A stretch of 64,000 nucleotides of DNA from Pirellulales bacterium (GTDB lineage: Bacteria > Planctomycetota > Planctomycetia > Pirellulales > JAEUIK01). Below, in pieces: positions 1 through 8,567 of the stretch (position 1 is its first letter; every line of letters begins with the position of its first letter). The notes under the pieces were generated by a model. The model did not search any database and had not been told where the DNA came from. It saw only the letters and a program-made list of their open reading frames with translations. The translations under genes and the position numbers were made by a program. Location: positions 124,001 through 188,000 of the forward strand of contig JAIBBZ010000001.1 of the NCBI GenBank assembly GCA_019694435.1, written 5' to 3'.

Positions 1-2
1 GC

Positions 3-134
3 GCGGCGTTCGACGGACCGACCGACGCCCTGCGATTGGGCCTGCGCGGCCAGGCGAAGATCTACGCTCGCCCGCAAACCTTGGGGCAGCGGCTCTACCG
101 GCTCGTCGTCAAGACGTTCAACTTCGACCTGTAA
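3..134 (+). CDS. C-terminal end of an HlyD-family membrane fusion protein (partial)
   Basis: An open frame enters from the left edge and stops at TAA 132-134, leaving 43 residues that end in VVKTFNFDL. The tail has the pattern GLRGQAKIYARPQTLGQRLYR followed by an aromatic-rich end. I associate this with planctomycete HlyD/RND-type periplasmic adaptor proteins, where a short loop (G.AKI) precedes a final helix ending in TFxFxL. Most of the protein lies outside the window, so the lipoyl and barrel domains cannot be checked. Assignment to the efflux-adaptor family is an inference from this short tail only. Confidence 0.45.
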   Translation, partial: AAFDGPTDALRLGLRGQAKIYARPQTLGQRLYRLVVKTFNFDL

Positions 135-189
135 GGCCCGTGCGCGGTGCAGCGGACAGGTCCGGAGCCACGGGCCCAACCAGCCCACT

Positions 190-642
190 TCAACCGCGTG
201 GCAGCCAGCCGGCGTGATCGATCTGCTTGCCGGGCGCGCCGCGCTGCAAGATTTCGCGCAAGTGGCCGGGAATCGGCGTCTTGTCGAGCGTCACGGCATC
301 GACCATCACGTACACCGTCTCCGACGTGGCGATGACGTCGGTCGACCCCGCCCGGCGGAACTCGCAGCTCGCGCTGAACGACGTGTTGCCCAGGTTCAGC
401 GTGCGAACCGAGATTTCCAGCACATCGTCAAAGCGGGCCGAGGCCCGCCAGTCGATCGATTGCCGCACGGTCTTGTAGTCGAACTGTCCGGAGATCATCG
501 AGTCGCCCAGCGCCATCGCCCGCAGGAACTCGGTCGTGGCCAGGTCGACATACTCCGAGTAGCGCCCGTTATAGACGATCTTCTGCGCATCGCATTCGCT
601 GTAGCGGACGCGCAGGTAATAGCGGAAATCGACGTCGGTCAT
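190..642 (-). CDS. Acyl-CoA thioesterase of the 4HBT/YbgC hotdog family
   Basis: This 150-residue protein has the size of a single hotdog domain. The N-terminal segment RVRYSECDAQKIVYNGRYSEYVD matches the 4-hydroxybenzoyl-CoA thioesterase signature, with Asp18 at the position of the catalytic aspartate. Family members hydrolyse acyl-CoA thioesters in the cytoplasm; the substrate cannot be read from sequence. The start was placed at the internal ATG 12 codons into the longest frame because the conserved fold begins right after it and the extra residues are unlike the family. It stands alone, convergent with the adaptor gene at the left edge. Confidence 0.85.
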   Translation of the reverse strand: MTDVDFRYYLRVRYSECDAQKIVYNGRYSEYVDLATTEFLRAMALGDSMISGQFDYKTVRQSIDWRASARFDDVLEISVRTLNLGNTSFSASCEFRRAGSTDVIATSETVYVMVDAVTLDKTPIPGHLREILQRGAPGKQIDHAGWLPRG

Positions 643-766
643 CAGGGACGCACCGCACGAGGATAGCAGCACGCGCAAGGGTGCACGCGGCTAGCGGGTC
701 CGGAACTATAACCCGACGCCGCGCACCTCGCTATGGCCGAGTGGCGCTCGCAGCGTTTCGCGTCCA

Positions 767-1798
767 TTATCCCCCGCGGCGCGGCTGCAGCTCGCCGGCG
801 AGCAGTTCGCTGCCGGCGTTCGACTCGAAGGCGTGCAAGCCGAATCTCGCCGAGAGTTCCTGGCAGAGTTGAACTCCGCGGACGCTGTTGCCCTTGGCGT
901 CGAGCCGGGGTGAAAACACGCCGATCCCCAGCTTGCCCGGCACCACGGCGACGACGCCACCGGCCACGCCGCTCTTGGCCGGCAGGCCCACGCGGAAGGC
1001 CCATTCGCCGGCGTAGTCGTACATGCCGCAGGTCAGCATGATGCTGAGCAGGTCCTTGACGTACTCGGCCTCCAGGGCGCGCACGCCCGTGATGGGATTC
1101 ACGCCGCCGTTGGCCAGCGTGGCCCCCATCACGGCCAGGTCGTGACAGGTGACCATCACCGAGCACTGCTGGAAGTAGAGCTCGAGCGAGTCCTCGAAGT
1201 GCTCGCCCACCATGTTGAAGTTGCGCATCAGGTGCGCGATGGCCCGATTGCGATGGCCCGTGGTGCGCTCCGACATGAACACGGTGTTGTCGATGTAGAC
1301 GTCGCGACCGCAATAACGGCCGAACATGGCGATCAGCCGCGAGACGCGCTCGGGATAGTCCTTGCCGGCCACGAGGTCGGCCGTGGCGATCGCGCCGGCG
1401 TTGACCATCGGGTTGAACGGCCGGTTCGAGGCCTCGTCGAGCACGATCGCGTTGAACGCTTCGCCCGTGGGCTCGACGCCGACGCGCCGCAACACCGCGT
1501 CGCGGCCGTGGTCTTCAAGCGCCAATCCGAAGACAAACGGCTTCGAGACCGACTGAATGCTGAAAGTCTGCTGATAATCGCCGACGTCGAACGATTGACC
1601 GGCAGCGGTGACGATGCTGATGCCGAACCAGTCGGGATTGGCCTTCGCCAATTCGGGAATGTAATCGGCCACGGTGCCGTCGTTCACCGGGGCAAACTGT
1701 GCGTGCAGTTGCGCCAGCGTCTGCCGCAACGGAGCGGCGGCCGACTTCATACGGCTGACCAGGGCGTCGATCTCATCCGGACCGTCCGAGCGTTGCAT
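767..1798 (-). CDS. glsA: Glutaminase
   Basis: The 343-residue product matches the serine-dependent glutaminase family (GlsA/YbaS), which shares the fold of class A beta-lactamases and converts L-glutamine to L-glutamate and ammonia. The catalytic SxxK motif is S83-V-S-K86 inside [10 protein letters not shown]. Further family blocks are visible: [26 protein letters not shown], and [23 protein letters not shown] near the C terminus. Length is a little above the usual 300-310 residues because of extra residues at both ends. ATG at 1798 was chosen because the much longer frame upstream is a shadow of the neighbouring ATPase gene. It lies 35 bp downstream of that gene and may be co-transcribed with it. 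Confidence 0.95.
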   Translation of the reverse strand: MQRSDGPDEIDALVSRMKSAAAPLRQTLAQLHAQFAPVNDGTVADYIPELAKANPDWFGISIVTAAGQSFDVGDYQQTFSIQSVSKPFVFGLALEDHGRDAVLRRVGVEPTGEAFNAIVLDEASNRPFNPMVNAGAIATADLVAGKDYPERVSRLIAMFGRYCGRDVYIDNTVFMSERTTGHRNRAIAHLMRNFNMVGEHFEDSLELYFQQCSVMVTCHDLAVMGATLANGGVNPITGVRALEAEYVKDLLSIMLTCGMYDYAGEWAFRVGLPAKSGVAGGVVAVVPGKLGIGVFSPRLDAKGNSVRGVQLCQELSARFGLHAFESNAGSELLAGELQPRRGG

Positions 1799-1833
1799 GG
1801 CGCAAAATTCTCCGCAGGTGCACTCGCGAGACG

Positions 1834-2640
1834 CTATTGGGCCAGCCGGTCGGCAATCCGCTGCAGCTCTTGCGCGAGCGGATGCTGAGGATGGCGATTG
1901 ACGAACAGTCCGCTGGAGGCCAGATGGGCCATTTCCTCGGACAGCGGCAGCATGCCCACGACCGGCGCCTGGTAGGCGTCCTGCACGCGTTGGGCCAACG
2001 CCTCGGTGTGCAGTTTGGCCGGAACCTTGTTCAGCACCACCAGCAGCTCGCCCACCTCGAGCCGCCGCGCCAGCTCGACCGTGACCGACGTACCTTGGAA
2101 ATCCTGGTTGTCGGGCCGCAGGATCAGCAGGAACACGTCGGAGATGGCGATCGACAGCAGCGTCTCTTCGTTCACGCCCGGATGCGTGTCGATCAGCAGG
2201 TAGTCGAGATCGAGCACCTGGATCAAGCGCTGAAAACCCTCGTTGAGCAAGGCCACGTCGTAGCCTTCGCGAATCACCTTGGCGATGGCCCCCGTGTCGA
2301 TGCTCGAGGGAATGAGAAACAGCTTGGTCCGCGGGCCATACTGGTTGGGGTTGCCGAAGGCCGCGTCGGTCACGTCGTAGGCGGCCTGCTCGATGCGGGC
2401 CTTGCCCCAGAGGAAATCGTTCAGGGCGTACTGAAAATCGCCCGGTCCCTTGGCAAAGATCACGTGGATGCCGGGCGATTGGATGTCGGTGTCGATCACG
2501 CCCACGCGTTTGCCGCGGCTGGCCAACAGCACCGACAGGTTGGCCGTGATGTTCGACTTGCCGGTGCCCCCGCGAAAGGAATGGATCGAGATCGTCTTCG
2601 GCACCAGCGTGGTCCTGTAAGTGTGGGAAGGCAAAGACAA
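1834..2640 (-). CDS. MinD/ParA-like P-loop ATPase with an Arg in place of the signature Lys
   Basis: This 268-residue protein belongs to the SIMIBI MinD/ParA class. The P-loop at residues 22-29 reads F-R-G-G-T-G-K-S: the catalytic Walker lysine K28 is present, but the deviant signature lysine that normally precedes the two glycines is Arg23. [12 protein letters not shown] is the A' motif and LLIDTHPG the Walker B-like block. An FHA-domain gene lies 30 bp upstream on the same strand, so the pair probably forms an operon, perhaps linking phospho-threonine recognition to localisation or assembly. Chromosome partitioning is unlikely because no parB is adjacent. The exact role is unknown. Confidence 0.8.
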   Translation of the reverse strand: MSLPSHTYRTTLVPKTISIHSFRGGTGKSNITANLSVLLASRGKRVGVIDTDIQSPGIHVIFAKGPGDFQYALNDFLWGKARIEQAAYDVTDAAFGNPNQYGPRTKLFLIPSSIDTGAIAKVIREGYDVALLNEGFQRLIQVLDLDYLLIDTHPGVNEETLLSIAISDVFLLILRPDNQDFQGTSVTVELARRLEVGELLVVLNKVPAKLHTEALAQRVQDAYQAPVVGMLPLSEEMAHLASSGLFVNRHPQHPLAQELQRIADRLAQ

Positions 2641-2670
2641 AGTCAGACAACGACAACGCCGGCGTGCAGA

Positions 2671-3213
2671 TCAGGTCGCGACTTTGCCCGCTTTCAGTTG
2701 GCGCGCCAGATGTTGCAGGTTCTTAAAATAGTCGCCGCCGGCGATCTCCTCGACCTCCGCGTCGCGCCGGCCGACGTCGAGAGCGAGAAAAGTGATCTCG
2801 GTCGAATCGACCGACAGCGTGCCGAGCTGCTCGTCATCGTAGTTCGCGTCGAAGGGCACCACACGCAGGCAAGGCCCCTGCGGCGCGACTTGAAACACGG
2901 TTCCCTCGCCGAGCAGGTGCGATTGGACGCGCCGCCCGTCGACGAAGACGCCTTTGTCGCTGACCACGGACAGCTCCCAGTCCCCCTCCCGCGGCCGTAA
3001 CACCGCATGTGCCCGCGATACGAAAGGGCTGGTGAGGACGACGTCGTTGTCCGGCGCGCGCCCGATCCGGATCGCGGTCTCCGGGGTGACTTCGAAGAAT
3101 TGCCAACGCTGCAAGGCATGGACCCGGGATGCATCCAGTAACTCGAGCGCAATCGGCGGCGAGGGAGCGGACATGTGCGGGAGGTCCGGCCGGGGGGTGA
3201 TTGCTTCGGTCAA
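2671..3213 (-). CDS. FHA-domain protein
   Basis: The 180-residue protein carries one forkhead-associated domain at about residues 45-115. The GR pair (51-52), the S-R-A-H block (66-69) and the later VFVDG strand are the usual phosphothreonine-binding landmarks. There is no signal peptide or membrane segment, so it is probably cytoplasmic. The C-terminal 60 residues are acidic and end in a short helix with no recognised fold. It is first in a probable two-gene operon with the MinD-like ATPase 30 bp downstream. The partner kinase is not in the window. ATG at 3213 is the first start of the frame; Met14 is an alternative. Confidence 0.8.
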   Translation of the reverse strand: MTEAITPRPDLPHMSAPSPPIALELLDASRVHALQRWQFFEVTPETAIRIGRAPDNDVVLTSPFVSRAHAVLRPREGDWELSVVSDKGVFVDGRRVQSHLLGEGTVFQVAPQGPCLRVVPFDANYDDEQLGTLSVDSTEITFLALDVGRRDAEVEEIAGGDYFKNLQHLARQLKAGKVAT

Positions 3214-3242
3214 GTCAAAAACAAAGCAGCGGGTAGCAAATT

Positions 3243-3263
3243 TTGTTCCGCGAACGGGAACAA
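3243..3263. repeat. Short inverted repeat in the region upstream of the FHA gene
   Basis: TTGTTCC (3243-3249) and GGAACAA (3257-3263) are perfect 7-bp arms around a 7-nt spacer. The site lies 30 bp upstream of the FHA/ATPase operon start and 140 bp downstream of the LarA-like gene stop. No T-run follows on either strand, so an operator is somewhat more likely than a terminator. No known operator family fits. Confidence 0.3.
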
Positions 3264-3402
3264 GTATCCGAACCAGATGCCGGACAAACAGTTACAGATT
3301 CTCGCTGCCTTGGGGCCGCGGAATGTCTGCTAGCCGTGCGCGCAGCGCCTGCCGGCCCGTTGCCACGACTATGCGCAGCCAGCCGCGGGGGGGTTCCCCG
3401 GA

Positions 3403-4710
3403 TCAGGCCGACGCAGCCGTCGCCTCGTGCTCCAGACTGCACATGACGGGCAGAAAATCGACGAGATCGCCCGACGCGTCGAACTGGATTGCGCGCGGCT
3501 CGGTAAGAATGTCGAGGTCGGCGCGCGAACGGGCCTCGTCGAGATAGGCAGTCGAGCATTCGACCTCGCCGAGATGCAGCGTGTTGCGCGCCCAGAGCAC
3601 CCGGGCCTGGGGCGGCTCGACCAGCCCGACGGTCGAGAGCGCCTGCAGCAGCATCTCGCGTTCGGTGTCGTAGTGGACCGGCAGCATGGCGCCGGTCGGA
3701 TGGCCCCCCGTCAGGCAATTGATCTTGGTGATGTGATAGTCGAGCTTGTCGAGCAGGCGTTGGGCGCAGAACTCGGCGATTCCCAGGCCGGCCCCGTTGC
3801 CGTGAGTCTCCGGCGTCAGGTCGCGGATGGCGATCCGCTTGATCTTGGGCCACTCGTCGTCCTGGGCCTTGTGATCGTTGTACTTACGCCCGACCACGTT
3901 GGTGTCCATGCCGGCCCCGCTGATGTTCTTGCCGATCTGATCGAGGATCAGCAGATCGGCCCGCTCGAACGGCAGCCGCGGCATCCACCCGCGAGCGATG
4001 CGCAGCAGCTCTTTCTCGCGGCGTTCGAAGTCGGCCGGGGCCACGGCGTCGATCAAGGCCGTTTCGTCGTAAGCGTTCTCCACGATGCCCACGCCGCACA
4101 GGATGCGGCATTTCTCGAGCACGTGGCCCGCCACGATGCGCAGAATCTGTCCGAAGCTGTAATCCATGATGGCGCGATGATAGATCTTCGCGCCTTCATG
4201 CTTGCCGAGCCCGATGAGCATCATCTTCATCAGGCCGCTTTCGATATCACCGACGAAATTGGTGTGCGGCTTGATGCGTCCGCACACGACCGTGTGATCG
4301 GCCTCGGCGGCAAAGCGGTCGAAATGTACCGGGAAGCCCTCGGCGGTTTGACAGACGACGACCGTCTCCATCGTGGCGCGGATCGGGCAGCCGAGAAACT
4401 CCTCGGTCATGCCATACCCTTCGACGATCGCCCGCTGACCGGCGGCCGTACCACCGCCGTGGCTGCCCATCGCCGGCACGAGAAACGGCTTGGTACCCAA
4501 CTCGCGCAGGTGATCGACGATCGCCTTCATCACCAGGTGGATGTTGGCGATGCCGCGGCTGCCCGCGGTGACGGCGACGCTTTGCCCGGGCCGAACGCGC
4601 TGCCCCAGATCGAGACCCGCCAGGCGATCGCGCGTCTCGCGATAAGGATCGGCCAGCCGCGAACCCTCGAACCGCTGGCGGACGCGAAACATCTGGGGCA
4701 AAGTCGACAT
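3403..4710 (-). CDS. LarA-like (DUF2088) lactate racemase-domain protein
   Basis: The 435-residue product has the features of the LarA/DUF2088 family, whose characterised member is the nickel-pincer lactate racemase. Conserved blocks include GSRGIANI, VPAMGSHGGGT, CGRIKPHTNFVGDIESGLMKMM and GKHEGAKIYH, which supply several of the family's His and Lys positions. Many family members racemise or epimerise other 2-hydroxy acids, so the substrate is open. The ATG at 4710 is preceded by GGAGATGTTGG; the 35 extra in-frame residues upstream look non-coding. No larB/larC/larE cofactor genes are seen in the window, so the cofactor would have to be made from elsewhere or this member does not use it. Confidence 0.75.
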   Translation of the reverse strand: MSTLPQMFRVRQRFEGSRLADPYRETRDRLAGLDLGQRVRPGQSVAVTAGSRGIANIHLVMKAIVDHLRELGTKPFLVPAMGSHGGGTAAGQRAIVEGYGMTEEFLGCPIRATMETVVVCQTAEGFPVHFDRFAAEADHTVVCGRIKPHTNFVGDIESGLMKMMLIGLGKHEGAKIYHRAIMDYSFGQILRIVAGHVLEKCRILCGVGIVENAYDETALIDAVAPADFERREKELLRIARGWMPRLPFERADLLILDQIGKNISGAGMDTNVVGRKYNDHKAQDDEWPKIKRIAIRDLTPETHGNGAGLGIAEFCAQRLLDKLDYHITKINCLTGGHPTGAMLPVHYDTEREMLLQALSTVGLVEPPQARVLWARNTLHLGEVECSTAYLDEARSRADLDILTEPRAIQFDASGDLVDFLPVMCSLEHEATAASA

Positions 4711-4820
4711 CCAACATCTCCTCGACAGATCCGGCAATGGCTGCGTCGATCTTAGTCCTCGCCGTCGGCAGGGTCCATCGAAGCCGGCCGCGTGTTGCAC
4801 GGCCATCGGGCCCAAAACAA

Positions 4821-4850
4821 GCCGGCGGCACCATTCACGGTGCCGCCGGC
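4821..4850 (-). terminator. Rho-independent terminator of the HhH/sigma-4-like gene
   Basis: GCCGGCGGCACC (4821-4832) and its perfect complement (4839-4850) form a 12-bp stem with a 6-nt loop. On the minus strand the stem is followed by TTGTTTT. It begins 27 bp after the stop of the gene ending at 4877. Confidence 0.75.
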
Positions 4851-4876
4851 AGGAAGGACAGTCGGTGTCGGCTCGT

Positions 4877-5986
4877 TCAGCCCGCCTGACGGTGCGGGGT
4901 GGTCGGCGCCGTCAAGTGCTCGTGAGCGAGCGTCTCGTGCAGGATGCCGCGCTTTTGGGGAAAGAACAGCTCGACGAACGTCAGGAACGATTCGTATTGG
5001 CTGTGCGGCTGGCCGCCCGCGACCAGTTCCGTGGCCAGCTCGCGAATCACGGCATGACCCTCTGGCCAACGCACCTGCATCATCGCCCCCAGGTCAGCGA
5101 GCATCTGGTAGACCCGGGCTCGGGTGAGGCCCAGCTCCTTCGCCGCGTCGCGCACGCTGAGCTCGTCGCCCGACACGCCCAGGCGCCGCGCAGCCAGATC
5201 GGCCACCTGGTCGCCGAGGTCGATCCGGGCCTGTTGCAGCAGCGGGTCGATAATCTGGGTCCGCAGCGTTTCCGCCGTCGGCAACTCGGCGTGAGCCGTG
5301 CGGCCGTAGAGCCAGTTCTCGATCCGGTTGACGAATTGCGGCACGATCCTGGGCGCCAAGGTCGCCTGCGGCGTCACATGGCCCAGGAACAGGTACAGGT
5401 TGTGGAACACCTCGAGCACCGCGGCGATGCGCTTTTCGCCGTGGGTCTTGAGGTCGCGAATCTCGGCCAACGACAGGCCCGTGTAGGTCGACAGCGGCGT
5501 TTGCCAGACGACTTTGGGCAAGTCGGCCAGCGTCGTCGCATAGCGTCCCAGCGGCTCGTCGCCGAGGTCATGCCGCACGACGGTCTGTCGCCACAAGGCC
5601 CAGGCGCTTTCGGAGATGGCCGAGGCGTCGAACGTCTCGGCACCCTGTTCTTCGGTAGCCGCAGGCGCAACCGGCGCGGCGGGTGCGATTGGCTCCAACA
5701 ACGGCTCTTCTTGAACGGCCCGCTGGAGCAGGCCGATCAACGAGCGGATCTTCTTCTGGCCCACGCCTGGGGTGGCATAGAGATCCTCAAAGGGAGTGCC
5801 GAGCAGATCCTTGACCGTTCGGTTCATGAAGGCCAGGGGCAGCCGGCGGTCCTTGGGGAGCACCCAAAAGGCCAGTGGCTTGTCGAGCAGACCCGTCGAC
5901 TCGCGCTCGGCAGCGACGCGTCGCAGGCGCTCGAAATTGGACAGCAACTTGTACTCAACAACCGCTGAAGTCCTATTCAGCTTCAT
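4877..5986 (-). CDS. Helix-hairpin-helix plus sigma-region-4-like HTH protein
   Basis: This 369-residue protein combines two DNA-binding-type modules. Residues about 60-90 contain ATPGVGQKKIRSLI, a helix-hairpin-helix turn as found in the RNA polymerase alpha C-terminal domain and DNA repair proteins; a second related turn (GLSLAEIRDLKTHGEKR) follows. Residues about 277-297 (SVRDAAKELGLTRARVYQML) resemble sigma-70 region 4 or a GerE-type HTH. An Ala/Pro-rich linker lies near residues 95-115. There is no signal peptide. The ATG is preceded by GCAGGAGGCGATCG, a good ribosome binding site. I infer a nucleoid or transcription-associated protein; no characterised homologue comes to mind. Confidence 0.7.
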   Translation of the reverse strand: MKLNRTSAVVEYKLLSNFERLRRVAAERESTGLLDKPLAFWVLPKDRRLPLAFMNRTVKDLLGTPFEDLYATPGVGQKKIRSLIGLLQRAVQEEPLLEPIAPAAPVAPAATEEQGAETFDASAISESAWALWRQTVVRHDLGDEPLGRYATTLADLPKVVWQTPLSTYTGLSLAEIRDLKTHGEKRIAAVLEVFHNLYLFLGHVTPQATLAPRIVPQFVNRIENWLYGRTAHAELPTAETLRTQIIDPLLQQARIDLGDQVADLAARRLGVSGDELSVRDAAKELGLTRARVYQMLADLGAMMQVRWPEGHAVIRELATELVAGGQPHSQYESFLTFVELFFPQKRGILHETLAHEHLTAPTTPHRQAG

Positions 5987-6800
5987 CGATCGCCTCCTGC
6001 GACACCTCAGGCAGGTCCGCCCGACTACCGCTCGGGAAGTGGGGACGAATTCCTACGAAAAAGCGTCGACCGCGAAAAAACGAGTTCCCTGTGGTTACCT
6101 TCGATGCCCGGCTCAAGCGGTGCGGCTATTCCTGAACCGCACCTCGCCGGACGATCGAGCCTCTTCTCAAACCACGCACAAGCCTCGCGTCGGTCGATCT
6201 TCCTGCCCCCACTTGCAAGAAGGCGCCCGCTGCGGCGTACCACACCCGTTCCGGGCGTTTGCATCCTGCAGGGTAAACCCCACCGCAATCCTCGGAATCT
6301 ATACGCAAGCAGTGGCCATGATGGTTCTACGGGCCAGCAGCCCCCTCGACTGTTCCAGGGTGCGAGGGGTCTGCCTTCCGGCTTTCCATCGTGCACTTGC
6401 GCCCCGGCCGCTGGCAATTGCCCAAAACCGATTGACTCCGCGACAAATTGTCGCAGAACCCCAAACCAGGGACAGTGGCCAGGCGCGTTAACCATTGCTA
6501 CCAATTCGGCCGAACAAGTGTCAAGAGGAAACAGGAATCGGGGGGAGAAATTGAAAAGTATCTGCCAATCGGTCGCTTGCTAGCGATTATTGGGTAGTTT
6601 GCGGGACTTTCGCAGGTGGCGGTAATCGCAGAGGGGGGGAACAAATGGCGGCGAATCGCCATAACAGCAAATTCAATACCAGGAAATTTTCGACTACGGG
6701 AATAACTCGCTTTTTTCCCGTTTTTGAAAGCTTTTGGAGCTAGAGTTGTTCGGGACCGATGAGTTTTTGAACAGCCCATGTTGAAAAGGTGGGCAGTGCC
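5987..6800. other. Gene-poor stretch with a low-GC right half
   Basis: No convincing coding region was found here: open frames on both strands are rich in Arg, Pro and Cys and lack ribosome sites. From about 6500 to 6790 the base composition drops clearly below the surroundings and contains short inverted repeats (TGGCG...CGCCA near 6645-6660) and an inverted repeat with T-runs near 6697-6725. It holds the promoters of the divergent flanking genes and may hold an RNA leader, but I recognise no RNA family. Confidence 0.5.
6697..6725 (+). terminator. Possible rho-independent terminator or leader hairpin
   Basis: CGGGAATAA (6697-6705) and TTTTTTCCCG (6711-6720) can pair, mainly through CGGGAA/TTCCCG, and are followed by TTTTTG. 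It lies about 75 bp before the small gene at 6801, so it could end an unannotated upstream transcript or act in that gene's leader. Stem quality is moderate. Confidence 0.3.
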
Positions 6801-7046
6801 ATGGAACCGAACCGCCAATCCAGCCCGGAACAAGCCGCCCGCGAACTCATGGACGAGTTGCTCGAGCTGCGGCGTGCCGTGGCGTCGGCGCTGGGCCGGG
6901 AACAGTACATCCACCAGGTGCTCGACGAGGCGATCGAAAGCCAGTATCAGCCGACTCTGATCGAAGCCCTGTCCGAATTCGACCGCCAGCCGACCGAAAT
7001 CAAGACCCGGATCCTCGAGGCGGCCCGCCAGCGCGACGAGTGGTAA
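6801..7046 (+). CDS. Small hypothetical protein (81 residues)
   Basis: The frame encodes a short acidic, helical protein (SSPEQAARELMDELLELRRAV...) with no membrane segment or signal peptide. Codon choice fits the neighbouring genes, and AGGTGGG lies 8 bp before the ATG. An upstream GTG at 6789 would add four residues and overlap that ribosome site, so ATG is preferred. I do not recognise the family. It precedes a convergent exopolysaccharide transferase gene, with 21 bp between their stops, and sits downstream of a gene-poor AT-richer stretch. Function is unknown. Confidence 0.6.
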   Translation: MEPNRQSSPEQAARELMDELLELRRAVASALGREQYIHQVLDEAIESQYQPTLIEALSEFDRQPTEIKTRILEAARQRDEW

Positions 7047-7067
7047 ACCGCCGGTCGAGGGCGCGGC

Positions 7068-8453
7068 TCAATAGGCGTGGCGGTGGCGAAATCCGCGCCA
7101 CAGCGTGAGCCAGAGAATCTTCACGTCGAGCCCTAGCGACCAGTTCGCCACGTAATAGAGGTCGAACTCCAGGCGCCGCCGGACCGAGGTGTTTCCCCGC
7201 CAGCCGTTCACCTGGGCCCAGCCCGTCATCCCCGCCTTGACCCGGTGCCGCTGCACATAGCTCGGCAATTGGGCGGCGAATTGGGCGATGAACGTGTCGC
7301 GCTCAGGCCGAGGGCCGACCAGGCTCATGTCGCCAGCCAGTACGTTGAACAGGTTCGGCAGTTCGTCCAGGCTCCAGCGGCGCATCAACCGACCCACTGT
7401 CGTGCAACGATCGTCGTCGCGCACGGCCCAAACCGGACCGCTGCGCAGCTCGGCGTCGACCCGCATGCTGCGGAACTTGAGCAGCGAGAAGCTCCGGCCG
7501 CCTTGGCCGATGCGCTGCTGCCGGTAAAAGACGGGCCCACCGTCGGTCAGCTTGATCGCCGCGGCCAACAGGGCCATCAGCGGCGCAAAGCAGGCCAGCG
7601 CCACGGCGCCTCCGGCCAGGTCGACTGCCCGCTTGGCCAGGCGATGCCATAGATCGTTCGGGTCCTGTCGCAAACTCAGGAAACTGAGCTGGTCGATCTC
7701 CAGGGCCTGCAAGCGCACGCCCGCCAGGTGTGGAATTTGCGGAACGAGTTGAACGTCGACGAGCAGGCCGTCGAGCGCCCGATAGACCTGCGGCAACTCG
7801 CCGTAGCGCGCCAGCGGCAACGCGACGAACACATGATCGACGTCGTGCGCGCCAATCACCTGGGCGATTTGATCGAGCCGGCCCAGCCAGCCTTCGTCCG
7901 AGGCGTCGCGCCGCGCGCGGTCGACAAAGCCGACGACTTCGAGGCCGGTCCAGGCATGCCGGCGGATCGCCTCGGCGACGAGCCGGCCCGTGCGCCCGCT
8001 GCCGACGATCAAGGCGCGTCCATAGTTCAGGCCGCGGCCGCGCAGCCGCTTCAACCACCACCAGAGAGCGCGACGCGACGCGGCCAGCAGCACGACATTC
8101 GCGCCCAGGAACAGGGCCAAGGCCAGCCGCGATTCGTAGTCGTCGCGGCGATAGAACGTGGCGGTAATGCTCAGCAGAAAGAGCAGTCCCGCGGCGCGGA
8201 CGATCGTGCCCAGCTCGCGCGGTAACTGCCGCAGGCGGTGGATTTCGTAGAGGCCGCAGAAGCGATACGCGATCATCGCCAGCAGCAACACGAACGGCAG
8301 GTCGTCGGTGACCTTGGCCAGGTGCGGCACGCCGTGCGGCGACGGCCAGCAGGCGAACCGCAGGCCATACGCGCCAAGCCAGGCAACAGCGGTCACTGCC
8401 AGATCGCAGGCCGCGAAGACATAGGCCAGCTTGTTGCCGTGACGGCGGTACAT
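7068..8453 (-). CDS. Exopolysaccharide polyprenyl glycosylphosphotransferase
   Basis: The 461-residue protein has the WcaJ/CpsE architecture: an N-terminal membrane part, a central Rossmann-like domain with LIVGSGRTGRLVAEAIRR, and a C-terminal bacterial sugar transferase domain from about residue 270. The diagnostic blocks KRAVDLAGG, GGPVFYRQQRIGQGG, LLKFRSMR, DELPNLFNVLAGDMSLVGPRP and the final WAQVNGWRGNT are all visible. Family members load the first sugar phosphate onto undecaprenyl phosphate at the inner membrane to begin exopolysaccharide synthesis. No other polysaccharide cluster genes are adjacent, so it is an isolated copy. The sugar cannot be predicted. Confidence 0.93.
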   Translation of the reverse strand: MYRRHGNKLAYVFAACDLAVTAVAWLGAYGLRFACWPSPHGVPHLAKVTDDLPFVLLLAMIAYRFCGLYEIHRLRQLPRELGTIVRAAGLLFLLSITATFYRRDDYESRLALALFLGANVVLLAASRRALWWWLKRLRGRGLNYGRALIVGSGRTGRLVAEAIRRHAWTGLEVVGFVDRARRDASDEGWLGRLDQIAQVIGAHDVDHVFVALPLARYGELPQVYRALDGLLVDVQLVPQIPHLAGVRLQALEIDQLSFLSLRQDPNDLWHRLAKRAVDLAGGAVALACFAPLMALLAAAIKLTDGGPVFYRQQRIGQGGRSFSLLKFRSMRVDAELRSGPVWAVRDDDRCTTVGRLMRRWSLDELPNLFNVLAGDMSLVGPRPERDTFIAQFAAQLPSYVQRHRVKAGMTGWAQVNGWRGNTSVRRRLEFDLYYVANWSLGLDVKILWLTLWRGFRHRHAY

Positions 8454-8567
8454 CCTGGGACCGCTTTCCGCTGGAATCGCAATTGGAACCGTCGCGGCGA
8501 AACTTCTATTCCGAGCGGCCGGCCAGGGTCAAGACCGGCCGCACCCCGGCCACTGCTGCTGGCGCTG

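Noticed and set aside
3243..3263. LexA-type SOS box upstream of the FHA operon
   Set aside because: The half-site order (GTTC...GAAC) and spacing do not match known LexA operators.
6498..6914. 138-residue minus-strand frame in the AT-richer region
   Set aside because: No ribosome site or family pattern; it overlaps the better-supported small plus-strand gene.
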